Under the pieces are notes generated by a model. That model did no database searches and had not been told where the DNA came from. It saw nothing but the letters and a program-made list of their open reading frames with translations. Shown in pieces: positions 18,057 through 26,680 of a DNA stretch of 64,000 nucleotides; within the stretch, counting starts at the first letter, position 1; every line of letters begins with the position of its first letter. This DNA comes from Chryseobacterium foetidum (GTDB taxonomy: Bacteria > Bacteroidota > Bacteroidia > Flavobacteriales > Weeksellaceae): NCBI RefSeq assembly GCF_025457425.1, contig NZ_JAMXIA010000001.1, forward strand, positions 3,038,001 through 3,102,000, read 5' to 3'. A program made the position numbers and the translations under genes.

Positions 18057-18560
18057 ATGTCTACTCAATCATCATCCCATGATGGCAAGCACTTCGTTGT
18101 CCAGAAGGGAACATGTCAGTGTGATCAGGGAGATCTTTTCCCTCAGCATATCGTAAGTGTACATGAAAAACATTACTGGAATGATTCTGCAGGTGAAGCA
18201 GATTATCTTGCTGTAACCGAAGATGATTTACAGTTCAAACCTTCAGGTCCCAGTTTCGGAAAGTGCAAACTTAAGCCAAGTTCCGGCGGCTATCTACCAT
18301 GTGCTTATGCCCCAGCTGGAAAATGGCAGAAAACCTATGATAAAGTTTTGGTTATGGGTAAAAAAGCCGTGACGGAAGTTTCCGAATTGCAATGCACTAC
18401 CGGAGGGAAAATAACCATTAAAGATCACGGCCAGCGGGGCGAGATGAGTAAAAGTAATGTGAAAAATGCTGATGCAAAGACGGCTCAGCATATCAATCCT
18501 TTGGTGGATATGAATGACTATCAGGAAACTGTTTCAGAAAATGAAATAGACGCTTATTAA
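18057..18560 (+). CDS. PAAR-like spike-tip protein (DUF4280 type)
   Basis: The 167-residue protein matches the DUF4280 plan: HFVVQKGTCQCDQG at the start, a central CKLKPSSGGYLPCAYAPAGKW, a VLVMGKKAVTEVSELQCTTGG block and a KITIKDHGQ close. DUF4280 proteins are PAAR-like; they are expected to cap the VgrG spike and carry effectors. The short cysteine-bearing strands are consistent with a metal-bound cone. It is followed 18 bp later by a peptidoglycan-cleaving effector, so the pair is likely delivered together. Confidence 0.82.
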   Translation: MSTQSSSHDGKHFVVQKGTCQCDQGDLFPQHIVSVHEKHYWNDSAGEADYLAVTEDDLQFKPSGPSFGKCKLKPSSGGYLPCAYAPAGKWQKTYDKVLVMGKKAVTEVSELQCTTGGKITIKDHGQRGEMSKSNVKNADAKTAQHINPLVDMNDYQETVSENEIDAY

Positions 18561-18578
18561 CCTAATTTTCTTTTCACC

Positions 18579-21002
18579 ATGTCAAAAAAAGGAGTTTCAA
18601 GAATTTCAGGAAATGCTTCACCAAAAATTGGAGAAGCTACCACTTATACTATTACAGATTGGTACCCAGCGACCCCGCAAAACCAGAGAAATTTAGCCAA
18701 CGTTACCTGGGAATTATTTAAAAAAAGAGAAAACGGCAGATTCACAACGACCAACATAAAAAAAACGGGTGTTGGAACTTTTACTTTTGGGGAAGTTGCA
18801 CATCGGCATACTTACAGAATCGAGGCTTACCTCTACGAATCTGAAGGCGATGGTGCTTCAACGATAGAAGTCAACCCTCAGCCAGCAGCAGTTCCCCGAA
18901 TTAATAAAGTAGAATTAAAATATATTGATGATACGCCGGGAACGACTTTCAGCTATACAGAAAAGCTTGTAGCAAGTGCGGAAACAGTTAATTTGGGAGG
19001 GCAAAAACTTAAATTCAGTCTTTGGGAAGATGATGCGGATATTGAAGGACACAATTCACGAAATCTCTTAATTGAAACCAAAGAAGCTACTGTAAACCGA
19101 CAGGGAACTGCCACGGCAGAATTTATGCTAACCAGAGCTTTGATGCAGAAGGCAATGCAGGGCGAAACCGATCCCGGAAAACTTGAATTTTACGTTACAG
19201 TAGAATATTTTTCGCACAACAAACATGCTACCAACAATGTAAATGTAGACAACCCGCTTCATACGCCACCCCGTCCGCAGCCAAGACCTTCAACGAATAA
19301 TCGACCCGCACAGCCCACTCAAAATCAAAATGGAAATACTCCGCCACGGGCTCAGAATTCTCCTGCTGCAGAAAAACCACAATCCCAAAAAGAAGAAAAG
19401 GGAATTATGGACAACGTACGCAATTGGTGGAATAATCTTGAACTTTGGGACTGGGGTGAAGCACAGGGAACAGTACAGCCTCAGCAATCGCCTGCACAGC
19501 CGACTGCCGGTGGAAGAACCGTTACGACGGTTGAAGGTAATACTGTACAGGGTGAGTGCCCAAGGTGTAAGGTTCTTTCGCTTACGGAAGTGAATGAAAT
19601 TTTCACAGAGGCAACCTTAGAGGAAAAATCTGCAATTATGAATGCTTTTAATGAGGCAAATGAACAATTTGGTTTAGATAAATGCCGTCAGAAAGCTCAT
19701 TTTTTTGCACAGGTTTTACAGGAAATTGGTGCGTCTGTAAATGTAAGTAATGGTGAAAGCCTGAATTATCCTGTAGAAAATTTACCTCTCCATTTTTCAA
19801 GATTCAGTACCACAGGAAGACTTCGGGGAGCACCAAATGATCTGGCATTTCAGCATGGACGGATTGATGACAGAAATATAGAAATGCTGAGACGTACCTA
19901 CCGCCAGACAAATCTCCGCCAGCAGGCAGCAAATCAGGAAATGATTGCCAATATTGCCTATGCCAACAGGGAAGATCTGGGAAATGGAAGTATAGAAAGT
20001 GGAGATGGCTGGAATTATCGTGGAAGAGGTATTATTCAGATTACAGGTAAAGAAAAATATACAAGAATTAATACAAGAATTGACAACGATTATCCATCCT
20101 TTGGAATCGATATCAACGCCAACAATATCAATAATCTAAGGGAAGGAACTGTTGCCAGCATGGCGTATTGGGAGGAATACGGATGCAAAACAAAGGCAGA
20201 TGCAGGCGTTACCAGAGCAGACCTGGATAATATTGTTGATATTGTGAACAGCCAGACTCCGACAAGAAATGCAAGATGGCAGAATTTGCAGAATATGATC
20301 AATATTTTCCAGCTTGAATTGTGTACCGGAGATACTGCTGCAGCCGCCACACCAGCCGGACCATCAAATTGGCACGAGCCTGTTGATAATCCGATTTCAA
20401 CTTTGTATATGCAAAGTGGTAACGGTGGTGTAGGCACGGTTGGAGAAAACTGGGGACTTTTCGGGAGAACCAGAAACGGCGGAGTTCATCAGGGTCTGGA
20501 TCTTTTCGCTGAGGTCGGTAAAGACGTTTTTGCCTGCACAAAAGGAATTGTGCATAAAGCTACATGGCACAATGGCTATGGAAATACAGTGACCATTAAA
20601 ATTACAGACAAAGAATCTTTTTTCAATCACAGAAGAGAATATGTACGTCTGCATACCGATAGGGGAGAGATTATTCAGGGACCTTCTTTTGACAAGCAGC
20701 AGGATATTTATCTATTCTACGCTCACTTAAATGAAGTTTTAGTGACAGAAGGAGCAGAGGTAGAAGCCGGAGCGGTTATTGCAAAAACAGGAGTTTCCGG
20801 TGTACGAGGTGGCACTTGTGCTCCCCATTTACATTTCGAAATATTTACCACAATTTATGCAGTAGGCCACGGTCTCAATTACCGTTGTAATCCTGGTTAT
20901 TACGTTCATTTCAAAGGGCCTGCTGCGCAGTCTGCAGCAGATACTCTCAGACAGAAAACAACTGCAGAAGGTGGAAGAGTCATTAACTTTGAAGGCATTT
21001 AA
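18579..21002 (+). CDS. Predicted bifunctional peptidoglycan-degrading T6SS effector (GH19-like plus M23 peptidase)
   Basis: The 807-residue protein has two Ig-like beta domains (about 1-110 and 110-220), a Pro/Gln-rich linker (about 220-310), a GH19-type lysozyme/chitinase-like domain (about 325-590; AHFFAQVLQEIG, NLPLHFSRF, NYRGRGIIQITGKEKY) and an M23 endopeptidase domain (about 610-790). The M23 zinc motifs are HxxxD at His637 (HQGLD) and HLHFE at 750-754. One enzyme would cut glycan strands, the other peptide bridges. There is no signal peptide, as expected for a T6SS-delivered enzyme acting in the target periplasm. Three lipoprotein genes follow. Confidence 0.85.
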   Translation: MSKKGVSRISGNASPKIGEATTYTITDWYPATPQNQRNLANVTWELFKKRENGRFTTTNIKKTGVGTFTFGEVAHRHTYRIEAYLYESEGDGASTIEVNPQPAAVPRINKVELKYIDDTPGTTFSYTEKLVASAETVNLGGQKLKFSLWEDDADIEGHNSRNLLIETKEATVNRQGTATAEFMLTRALMQKAMQGETDPGKLEFYVTVEYFSHNKHATNNVNVDNPLHTPPRPQPRPSTNNRPAQPTQNQNGNTPPRAQNSPAAEKPQSQKEEKGIMDNVRNWWNNLELWDWGEAQGTVQPQQSPAQPTAGGRTVTTVEGNTVQGECPRCKVLSLTEVNEIFTEATLEEKSAIMNAFNEANEQFGLDKCRQKAHFFAQVLQEIGASVNVSNGESLNYPVENLPLHFSRFSTTGRLRGAPNDLAFQHGRIDDRNIEMLRRTYRQTNLRQQAANQEMIANIAYANREDLGNGSIESGDGWNYRGRGIIQITGKEKYTRINTRIDNDYPSFGIDINANNINNLREGTVASMAYWEEYGCKTKADAGVTRADLDNIVDIVNSQTPTRNARWQNLQNMINIFQLELCTGDTAAAATPAGPSNWHEPVDNPISTLYMQSGNGGVGTVGENWGLFGRTRNGGVHQGLDLFAEVGKDVFACTKGIVHKATWHNGYGNTVTIKITDKESFFNHRREYVRLHTDRGEIIQGPSFDKQQDIYLFYAHLNEVLVTEGAEVEAGAVIAKTGVSGVRGGTCAPHLHFEIFTTIYAVGHGLNYRCNPGYYVHFKGPAAQSAADTLRQKTTAEGGRVINFEGI

Positions 21003-21004
21003 TT

Positions 21005-22123
21005 ATGATGAAATCAAAAATGTTAGTTATAATATATTGTATCCTCTGCATTTTATCATGCCAGGGGAAAGATAGCAATATCGCTGCAAAAACTTTGGTG
21101 ACGACGGCTGCCGCTGAGGATTATAAAGAGGTAAGATTCACCTCAAAATCTGATTATACAAAAGATTCTGAAAATTATCTCGAAATTTCGTTCAACGGTT
21201 TTTTATTTAAAATTAAATTTGTAGATGAGCGCGCTTATCTGAAAACGGATTATAAAAACAAAACCATCAAAGATTTCCAGCAGGTTATCTATAATTTTAC
21301 TTATGATTCAGATTATGATTCTGCACAGAAAAATATAAGGATTCTTTATAATGGAAAAGACGGATATCTCTTTCTCCCCGGTTACACTGAAGAATTTCCC
21401 AATTTTACGGTATACCGTTTTTCTCAAAACAGTTTTAGTTACGACAGGGCTTTGATGTTGAAAGATAACAGTTGTAACGATGGAGAAATTGTAGCAGACG
21501 GCAAAAATGCAGCCCGTTTTTTCATAATAAATAAAAAATCCGGAAAAAAATGTGATTTTGTGAATGATGAGCCGTATCCCATTTCAACAGATAGTCAAAA
21601 CAAAGATCTTTTGAAACTTAAAAATGCGGTTGAAGATAAAAATGATTCCGATCTGTTAAATGAATTTTCTGCAGATCTCAATAAAGATGGAAAAACCGAT
21701 AAAATTCAGATTTTCAAAAATGAAAATGCAAAAGATGACTTCGAAAAGTCACATTTTGGACTTCCTATAAAAGTCTTGTTATCTGGAAATGACGGCTCTT
21801 GGCGTGAAAACAGTAATTCAAAACTCATATTTTCAAATGATGGAAACTGCACCTCTGAAGGATTTTCAAATGTCGTAACCAAAGATTCTTATTTTACTGT
21901 AGAACTGCAGTCATGCTACGACTACAATGTTTTGGTCTCAGGATTTATCACCTTTAAAGTAGAGCAGAATAAAATCTGGCTGCATAAATATGGTGAAGAA
22001 TATTTTGATAAAAGTAACCACGAAAAAAAAATACCTTCAAAAGTATGGACGCAGAAAGATTTTGGAAAGATAAAATTTGAAGATGTTGATGGTAATTTTT
22101 TACTGAAATTAAAAAGGAGATAA
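21005..22123 (+). CDS. Lipoprotein, candidate periplasmic immunity protein
   Basis: The 372-residue protein has a signal and lipobox (CILSC). A DLNKDGKTDKIQIF segment near residue 223 resembles the calcium-type repeats of FG-GAP/XAC2610-like lipoproteins. It starts 2 bp after the peptidoglycan effector gene, so it is translated with it. A lipid-anchored periplasmic protein next to a periplasm-acting enzyme is the expected form of an immunity protein, but no known immunity family is recognised. Confidence 0.7.
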   Translation: MMKSKMLVIIYCILCILSCQGKDSNIAAKTLVTTAAAEDYKEVRFTSKSDYTKDSENYLEISFNGFLFKIKFVDERAYLKTDYKNKTIKDFQQVIYNFTYDSDYDSAQKNIRILYNGKDGYLFLPGYTEEFPNFTVYRFSQNSFSYDRALMLKDNSCNDGEIVADGKNAARFFIINKKSGKKCDFVNDEPYPISTDSQNKDLLKLKNAVEDKNDSDLLNEFSADLNKDGKTDKIQIFKNENAKDDFEKSHFGLPIKVLLSGNDGSWRENSNSKLIFSNDGNCTSEGFSNVVTKDSYFTVELQSCYDYNVLVSGFITFKVEQNKIWLHKYGEEYFDKSNHEKKIPSKVWTQKDFGKIKFEDVDGNFLLKLKRR

Positions 22124-22199
22124 TTTAATTCTAAGTCATTTTGTGATTTTCACTCAGGATAATTATCTTTATTGAGTTATTTAAAAGCTTTCATTTATT

Positions 22200-23003
22200 A
22201 TGATGCGTACTATTGTGGCTCTTTTTTCACTTCTATTGTTAAACTGCCAGAAAGCAGCGGATAAACCGGAAATAAAAGATGAGGTACAAAAAACAGAAAG
22301 TTCTCAAACTGAGAAAGGTGCAACTCATAAGTCCAATCCTTATTGCGAAGAATTTTTTAAGAAAATTTTACTTTCAAGTAATCTTGCAGCACTTAAAAAT
22401 TATAAAGATATTTTCATTAGAATTGAAGATGTTTCGGATGATAAAATTGTTCTGGAGGTTTATGTGAAAAATACAGATAGTGATTCGCCTACAGGCACAC
22501 GCATTACTGAAAATACAGTCGCATGGCTTCATTTTTTACCCGATAGCGATAAACTTCTCGACATTACATCTGATGCTGAAGATCCAATGGTGTTGAGTTT
22601 TGATAAAAATATTCTCAAAGAATCTGACTACAGGAACATCTGTGGACTGAGTGAAAAAGAATTACAGAATAAAGTTTCTGTCAAAGCCGATGTCCAATGT
22701 AAAGAAATTAAGGGTACAATGCTCCGGGGTGAGGAATGTTTGATTTCTGGTGCTTCTTTAGAGCAGGTTTATGAAGAAATGGTACAAAAATCTCTGGTTA
22801 AAGATGCCCAGTTTCTTTTAAAAAAAATTCCCAAAATTGCAACGACACATAAGATTAACAAAAATGGAATCATTGACATCAAATACATGCCAGGCAATAA
22901 TAAAATCGACATTGAAATGTTTTATGAAGGTGGAATTACTGACATCCATTTGATGAAAAAAGGTCAAAATGTAAAGAGACAGATCATTTATAATCTCGAT
23001 TAA
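22200..23003 (+). CDS. Lipoprotein of unknown function, second immunity candidate
   Basis: The 267-residue protein has a signal ending in LLLNC. It is rich in Lys, Asp and Glu, with a CKEIKGTMLRGEEC pair of cysteines in the middle. No family is recognised. The 76-bp gap before it may hold a promoter, so it could be expressed apart from the effector. Confidence 0.62.
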   Translation: MMRTIVALFSLLLLNCQKAADKPEIKDEVQKTESSQTEKGATHKSNPYCEEFFKKILLSSNLAALKNYKDIFIRIEDVSDDKIVLEVYVKNTDSDSPTGTRITENTVAWLHFLPDSDKLLDITSDAEDPMVLSFDKNILKESDYRNICGLSEKELQNKVSVKADVQCKEIKGTMLRGEECLISGASLEQVYEEMVQKSLVKDAQFLLKKIPKIATTHKINKNGIIDIKYMPGNNKIDIEMFYEGGITDIHLMKKGQNVKRQIIYNLD

Positions 23004-23009
23004 TTTTTG

Positions 23010-23497
23010 ATGAACAATAAAATATTTTTTCTGATATTTCCATTGACGGTTCTCCTTTCCTGCGAAAAAACAGTATCGAAAAAATATGAGTCAACTACAG
23101 ATTCCTCGTTGGATAAAGTTGCAGCGAAGTCCCGACCAGATTTGAACGATTCAATAATGATCGGGGAAAAACAGAAATAGGTAAAAATAAAAATGCAGAT
23201 TGGTCCGGACTTTATACCTGTAACTTTCTCAGAATAAAAGAAGAATCTGGCGATCCCAGAGGTTGGGGAATGATCTATATTGACTTGAAACGGGAATCGG
23301 CAACATTTAAATTAGAGTCCTATATCGGGCAAATCTCGAAAGACCTGGTTATTTTAAATCAAAATAGATCTGAAATTATTTTGTCATTAAAAAACCAAAG
23401 AGATTCAACCTTTATCATTCATAAAAAGGAAAATCAATATTTTGTGAAAAGCAATTACATCGATAAAACGGTTGGTGAAAAAAAACTTATCTTTTAA
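23010..23497 (+). pseudogene. Third lipoprotein gene, broken by a one-base loss in an A-run
   Basis: An ATG at 23010 starts a signal peptide with lipobox VLLSC; the frame stops at 23180. The rest (…ADWSGLYTC, PRGWGMIYIDLKRE, NYIDKTVGEKK) continues in the -1 frame to 23497. Adding one A to the A-run at 23167-23171 restores a single 162-codon frame reading IGEKTEIGKNKNADW. This is either a real frameshift or a homopolymer assembly error. The intact protein would be a further lipoprotein in the effector-immunity group. Confidence 0.72.
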
Positions 23498-23571
23498 TTA
23501 AGAAATAAATTTCAACAAAAAGGTTTAGAATTTGTTGCTTGATTTTACACATCAATTCTGAAAATTAAGGC

Positions 23572-24525
23572 ATGAATATTCATTTTATTTTGCCAGGCGA
23601 GACACTGGAAATCATTTCGAAAAAAATTAAACTTGAAAATCCGGTTTACCTGAAAGAATTTCATAATTCTCACTGCATGCCGTATGATTTCATACAGGAT
23701 GATCTGTTGCCGGGCAGAAAACTGCTCATCCCTGACCTTAATAAAGTGAGTTTTTACAACTCAAAAAATGACGCACCTCACAAACTTGCCAACCGCAATC
23801 CAAAGATCAGTTTTAATCCTGAAAATCTTAAAAAAAGTTACAAAGTATCGGTTATACAAACTTCTGAAACCGATGGGAAAAAGAAGATTTCTAAATTTTC
23901 CTACAACATCCATCTGGAGTGGAAAGGTAAGGCTGAAAATATCCATTATTTTAATTTTTCGAAAACGGAAATCAATGAGCAGAACCAAACCAAAATGTCG
24001 ACGCTTGCTGCGGCCTGCACTCAGTCGATTAATCCAATAGAATTGGCGGTTTCGGAGCAGGGAAATCTTCTTGAAGCAAAACTTAGTGATGAGGTGAAAA
24101 GAAAATTTCATAATATAAAAGCAAGTCTTGAAGATCAGTTTCCTGATGAATTTGCGAAGATTTATTTGGATAAATTTGAATTCAGCATTGCCAGTCCTCA
24201 GATTTTTAATGATAAAATGAATGGTGACTGGTTTTTAAAAACCTATTTCGCCCAGTTCAGAAAGCACTTCATCAATGGTAGGTCAGAATACCCAATGGCG
24301 ATTTCATACTTGCCGCTCACTCTCTTGCAGGAAGGATTTCAGGATGATCATATTGTTCTTAATTCTGCTTTGAAAACGCAGGAAGAGCAAATTAGATTTA
24401 CATCAGAATATCATCTCGATGGAGAAAACGGAATCATTCAGAATTACCGTTATACCCTTGTAGAAAAGGAATTTGGAACCTTGTACACCACTGTTTTTAA
24501 AGCCAGAGAAATAGAAAAGTCGTAG
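23572..24525 (+). CDS. LysM-like protein of the T6SS effector region
   Basis: The 317-residue protein begins directly with a LysM-like stretch (ILPGETLEIISKKIKLENP to LLPGRKLLIPD, about 6-56) without a signal peptide, so it is cytoplasmic or T6SS-delivered. The rest has no domain I recognise. It sits between the lipoproteins and the hcp genes. A role as loading or tail-assembly protein is possible but unsupported. The first operator of the hcp genes overlaps its stop codon. Confidence 0.6.
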   Translation: MNIHFILPGETLEIISKKIKLENPVYLKEFHNSHCMPYDFIQDDLLPGRKLLIPDLNKVSFYNSKNDAPHKLANRNPKISFNPENLKKSYKVSVIQTSETDGKKKISKFSYNIHLEWKGKAENIHYFNFSKTEINEQNQTKMSTLAAACTQSINPIELAVSEQGNLLEAKLSDEVKRKFHNIKASLEDQFPDEFAKIYLDKFEFSIASPQIFNDKMNGDWFLKTYFAQFRKHFINGRSEYPMAISYLPLTLLQEGFQDDHIVLNSALKTQEEQIRFTSEYHLDGENGIIQNYRYTLVEKEFGTLYTTVFKAREIEKS

Positions 24526-24534
24526 AACTACTAC
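24521..24534. promoter_or_regulatory. Distal operator of hcp copy 1 (CGTAG-N4-TACTAC type)
   Basis: CGTAGAACTACTAC is a partial inverted repeat (GTAG-N5-CTAC). It is repeated 21 bp downstream and at the other two hcp genes, always in register with the promoter, so I read it as a binding site of an unknown regulator. Confidence 0.6.
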
Positions 24535-24541
24535 ACAAAAT

Positions 24542-24555
24542 CGTAGAATTACTAC
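24542..24555. promoter_or_regulatory. Proximal operator of hcp copy 1
   Basis: CGTAGAATTACTAC lies 21 bp (two helical turns) after the distal site and ends 49 bp before the -7 box. The same spacing to the promoter holds at all three hcp genes. Confidence 0.65.
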
Positions 24556-24604
24556 AAAATCTGAGATAATTGATTTTTAGGATTAATTTTCAAAAATGTG
24601 GTTC

Positions 24605-24612
24605 TATCTTTG
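24605..24612 (+). promoter_or_regulatory. -7 promoter box of hcp copy 1
   Basis: TATCTTTG matches TAnnTTTG. It lies inside a longer open frame that would begin at 24596, which argues for the later start codon at 24665. Confidence 0.65.
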
Positions 24613-24664
24613 GAATACCAAAAACAACAGATCACAAAATATTAATTTTAAAAAATTTACAGTT

Positions 24665-25069
24665 ATGGCACTTAATTCAAGAGGAATCTTAAAATTCAAC
24701 GGAGGCGAAGGACAGAAATTATTAAAGCTGAACTACAGCGTATCGAGATCTACAGACGTTTCAGGACGTGTAGCTTCAGATCCTTCCAATGCAATCATCA
24801 AAGTAACCGTGGAAGCTACAGAAAAATCAGATATTCTGGAATCTCTGCTTAACGGAAAATACAAGCCAACAACAGGCGAAATTACTTTCAACAAATCTCA
24901 CGAAGAAGGTACTTTGATCACTTTGAACTGGGAAAACGGTTACGTTATTCAGCACGCCGTTGATTTTGATGCCACAGACGAAAATTCAATGTACATAAGT
25001 TTCGTGATCACGGCAGAAAAAATCAATTATGGTAATTCTGCTTACGAAGGTCTTTGGCCAACGGTATAA
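24665..25069 (+). CDS. tssD: T6SS tube protein Hcp (TssD), copy 1
   Basis: The 134-residue protein is a Bacteroidota-type TssD: MALNSRGILKFNGGEGQKLL, a central beta-barrel region and the ending NYGNSAYEGLWPTV (each quoted in part). Hcp hexamers stack into the inner tube and also carry small effectors. It differs from copies 2 and 3 at only a few positions, for example Ala rather than Glu in QHAVDF and ISF rather than VSF. The start at 24665 aligns exactly with the other copies and is preceded by a long A/T-rich leader. Confidence 0.92.
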   Translation: MALNSRGILKFNGGEGQKLLKLNYSVSRSTDVSGRVASDPSNAIIKVTVEATEKSDILESLLNGKYKPTTGEITFNKSHEEGTLITLNWENGYVIQHAVDFDATDENSMYISFVITAEKINYGNSAYEGLWPTV

Positions 25070-25110
25070 AAAAAGAAATCATCAGAGTTTTATAGTTATT
25101 AAGGGAAGAA

Positions 25111-25140
25111 GACTGCCGGATCCGTTTGGCAGTCTTTTTT
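25111..25140 (+). terminator. Terminator of hcp copy 1
   Basis: GACTGCC / GGCAGTC stem followed by TTTTTT. The 26 bases before it (ATCAGAGTTTTATAGTTATT and following) recur after copy 2. Confidence 0.9.
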
Positions 25141-25294
25141 ATTTTAACCCATTTTTCAGAATCGAACTTAAATCGCTTAGTCTGAATTTAAATTCAATTG
25201 AAAAAATTGCTAATAGATTCAGCATCTGACTTAAAATAAAACCCTTTCAATTGATAACCTTCAGAACTGGTTTTTAATCTCTGATTTTGACTGT

Positions 25295-25308
25295 CGTAAT
25301 TCTACTAC
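25295..25308. promoter_or_regulatory. Distal operator of hcp copy 2
   Basis: CGTAATTCTACTAC, one base off the consensus in the left arm, 21 bp before the proximal site as at copy 1. Confidence 0.55.
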
Positions 25309-25315
25309 ACAAAAT

Positions 25316-25329
25316 CGTAGTTCTACTAC
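25316..25329. promoter_or_regulatory. Proximal operator of hcp copy 2
   Basis: CGTAGTTCTACTAC, ending 49 bp before the -7 box at 25379. Confidence 0.65.
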
Positions 25330-25378
25330 AAAATCTCAAATAATTGATATTTTGAGTATTTAAATGGAAAGGTGGTTT

Positions 25379-25386
25379 TATCTTTG
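25379..25386 (+). promoter_or_regulatory. -7 promoter box of hcp copy 2
   Basis: TATCTTTG, followed by a leader of about 50 nt that is rich in A and T and resembles that of copy 1. Confidence 0.65.
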
Positions 25387-25437
25387 AACTACAGGAAACA
25401 ACAAATTACAATATATTAATTCCAAAAAATTTATATT

Positions 25438-25842
25438 ATGGCACTTAATTCAAGAGGAATCTTAAAATTCAACGGAGGCGAAGGACAGAAACTTTTAAAA
25501 ATGAACTACAGCGTTTCAAGATCTACGGATGTTTCAGGACGTGTGGCTTCAGATCCTTCGAACGCATTAATCAGAGTAACTGTGGAAGCTACAGAAAAAT
25601 CTGACATTCTTGAGTCTTTACTGAACGGAAAATACAAACCAACCAGCGGAGAGATCACTTTCAACAAGTCTCACGAAGAAGGTACATTGATTACTTTGAA
25701 CTGGGAAAACGGTTACGTAATTCAACACGAAGTCGCTTTCGACGGAACAGACGAAAACTCAATGTATGTAAGCTTCGTGATCAGTGCAGAGCAGATCAAT
25801 TATGGTAATTCTGCTTACGAAGGTCTTTGGCCGTCGGCATAG
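25438..25842 (+). CDS. tssD: T6SS tube protein Hcp (TssD), copy 2
   Basis: The 134-residue protein is collinear with copy 1 and differs at scattered places (KMNYSV, ALIRVTV, TSGEIT, VAFDGT, SAEQIN, GLWPSA). It has its own promoter, twin operator and terminator. Three independently transcribed tubes of nearly the same sequence suggest a dose need or tubes specialised for different cargo; the substitutions cluster near the C-terminal half. Confidence 0.92.
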   Translation: MALNSRGILKFNGGEGQKLLKMNYSVSRSTDVSGRVASDPSNALIRVTVEATEKSDILESLLNGKYKPTSGEITFNKSHEEGTLITLNWENGYVIQHEVAFDGTDENSMYVSFVISAEQINYGNSAYEGLWPSA

Positions 25843-25882
25843 AAAGAAAATTCATCAGAGTTTTATAGTTATTAAGGGACGA

Positions 25883-25916
25883 AGGCCACCGGAATTATCT
25901 GGCGGCCTTTTTTGTT
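25883..25916 (+). terminator. Terminator of hcp copy 2
   Basis: AGGCC-ACC / GG-C-GGCCT imperfect stem followed by TTTTTT; the sequence before it repeats the 3' untranslated part of copy 1. Confidence 0.85.
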
Positions 25917-25963
25917 GTGAAAATGTTGTAAATCAATATTTAACAGTTTTTAAGATTCATAGT

Positions 25964-25977
25964 CGTAGTTCTACTAC
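25964..25977. promoter_or_regulatory. Single operator of hcp copy 3
   Basis: CGTAGTTCTACTAC is identical to the proximal site of copy 2 and again ends 49 bp before the -7 box. No second site is seen 21 bp upstream. Confidence 0.62.
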
Positions 25978-26026
25978 AATTTTGTAAATAAATGTCTTAT
26001 GACTTCGTTTTCTTATCATATGGCTT

Positions 26027-26034
26027 TATCTTTG
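26027..26034 (+). promoter_or_regulatory. -7 promoter box of hcp copy 3
   Basis: TATCTTTG, with following bases similar to those before the PAAR-like gene at 18057. Confidence 0.62.
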
Positions 26035-26084
26035 AGGTACCAACAACAATAATCACATATTTATTAATATAAAAAAATTACATT

Positions 26085-26489
26085 ATGGCACTCAATTCAA
26101 GAGGAATCTTAAAATTCAACGGCGGTGAAGGACAGAAATTACTGAAACTGCATTACAGTGTGTCAAGATCGACAGACGTTTCAGGACGTGTGGCATCAGA
26201 TCCTTCCAATGCAATCATCAAAGTTACGGTAGAAGCAACAGAAAAATCTGATATTCTGGAATCTCTCCTTAACGGAAAATACAAACCTACCACAGGAGAA
26301 ATTACTTTCAACAAATCTCACGAAGAAGGAACTTTAATTACTTTAAACTGGGAAAACGGTTACGTAATCCAGCATGAAGTAGATTTTGACGGTACAGACG
26401 AAAACTCAATGTACGTAAGTTTCGTAATCACAGCAGAAAAAATTAACTACGGAAACTCTGCGTACGAAGGGCTTTGGCCATCATCTTAA
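26085..26489 (+). CDS. tssD: T6SS tube protein Hcp (TssD), copy 3
   Basis: This 134-residue copy carries LHYSV in place of LNYSV/MNYSV and ends GLWPSS; otherwise it follows copy 1 closely. It is the last tube gene before vgrG, which begins 191 bp later. A weaker hairpin at 26526-26562 lies between them, so some transcription may continue into vgrG. Confidence 0.92.
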   Translation: MALNSRGILKFNGGEGQKLLKLHYSVSRSTDVSGRVASDPSNAIIKVTVEATEKSDILESLLNGKYKPTTGEITFNKSHEEGTLITLNWENGYVIQHEVDFDGTDENSMYVSFVITAEKINYGNSAYEGLWPSS

Positions 26490-26525
26490 CAGCAGAAAAT
26501 CAGTTCCACGAAAATCAAAATTTAA

Positions 26526-26562
26526 AAAGAATAGCATGCTTGTAAAAAGTGGGCTATTCTTT
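26526..26562 (+). terminator. Possible weak terminator between hcp copy 3 and vgrG
   Basis: AAAGAATAGC / GCTATTCTTT stem with a 17-nt loop, followed by only a short T stretch. It may be leaky. Confidence 0.45.
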
Positions 26563-26680
26563 GGTTAAGGTGATTTCAAAATGATTCAGGATTTCGGTTC
26601 GTGCATCTTTTAATTTGTAGAAATTTCTAATCACCTTCTTTTAAAGGATAAAATTAAATTCACAAATAGAAAAATCAGCT

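Noticed and set aside
23010..23497. Programmed -1 frameshifting in the third lipoprotein gene
   Set aside because: The run of G and A is suggestive, but the zero-frame codons do not form a proper slippery heptamer and the same kind of one-base loss occurs in other homopolymers of the window.
24596..24664. Longer start for hcp copy 1
   Set aside because: The additional 23 codons contain the -7 promoter box, and the other two copies begin exactly at the later ATG.
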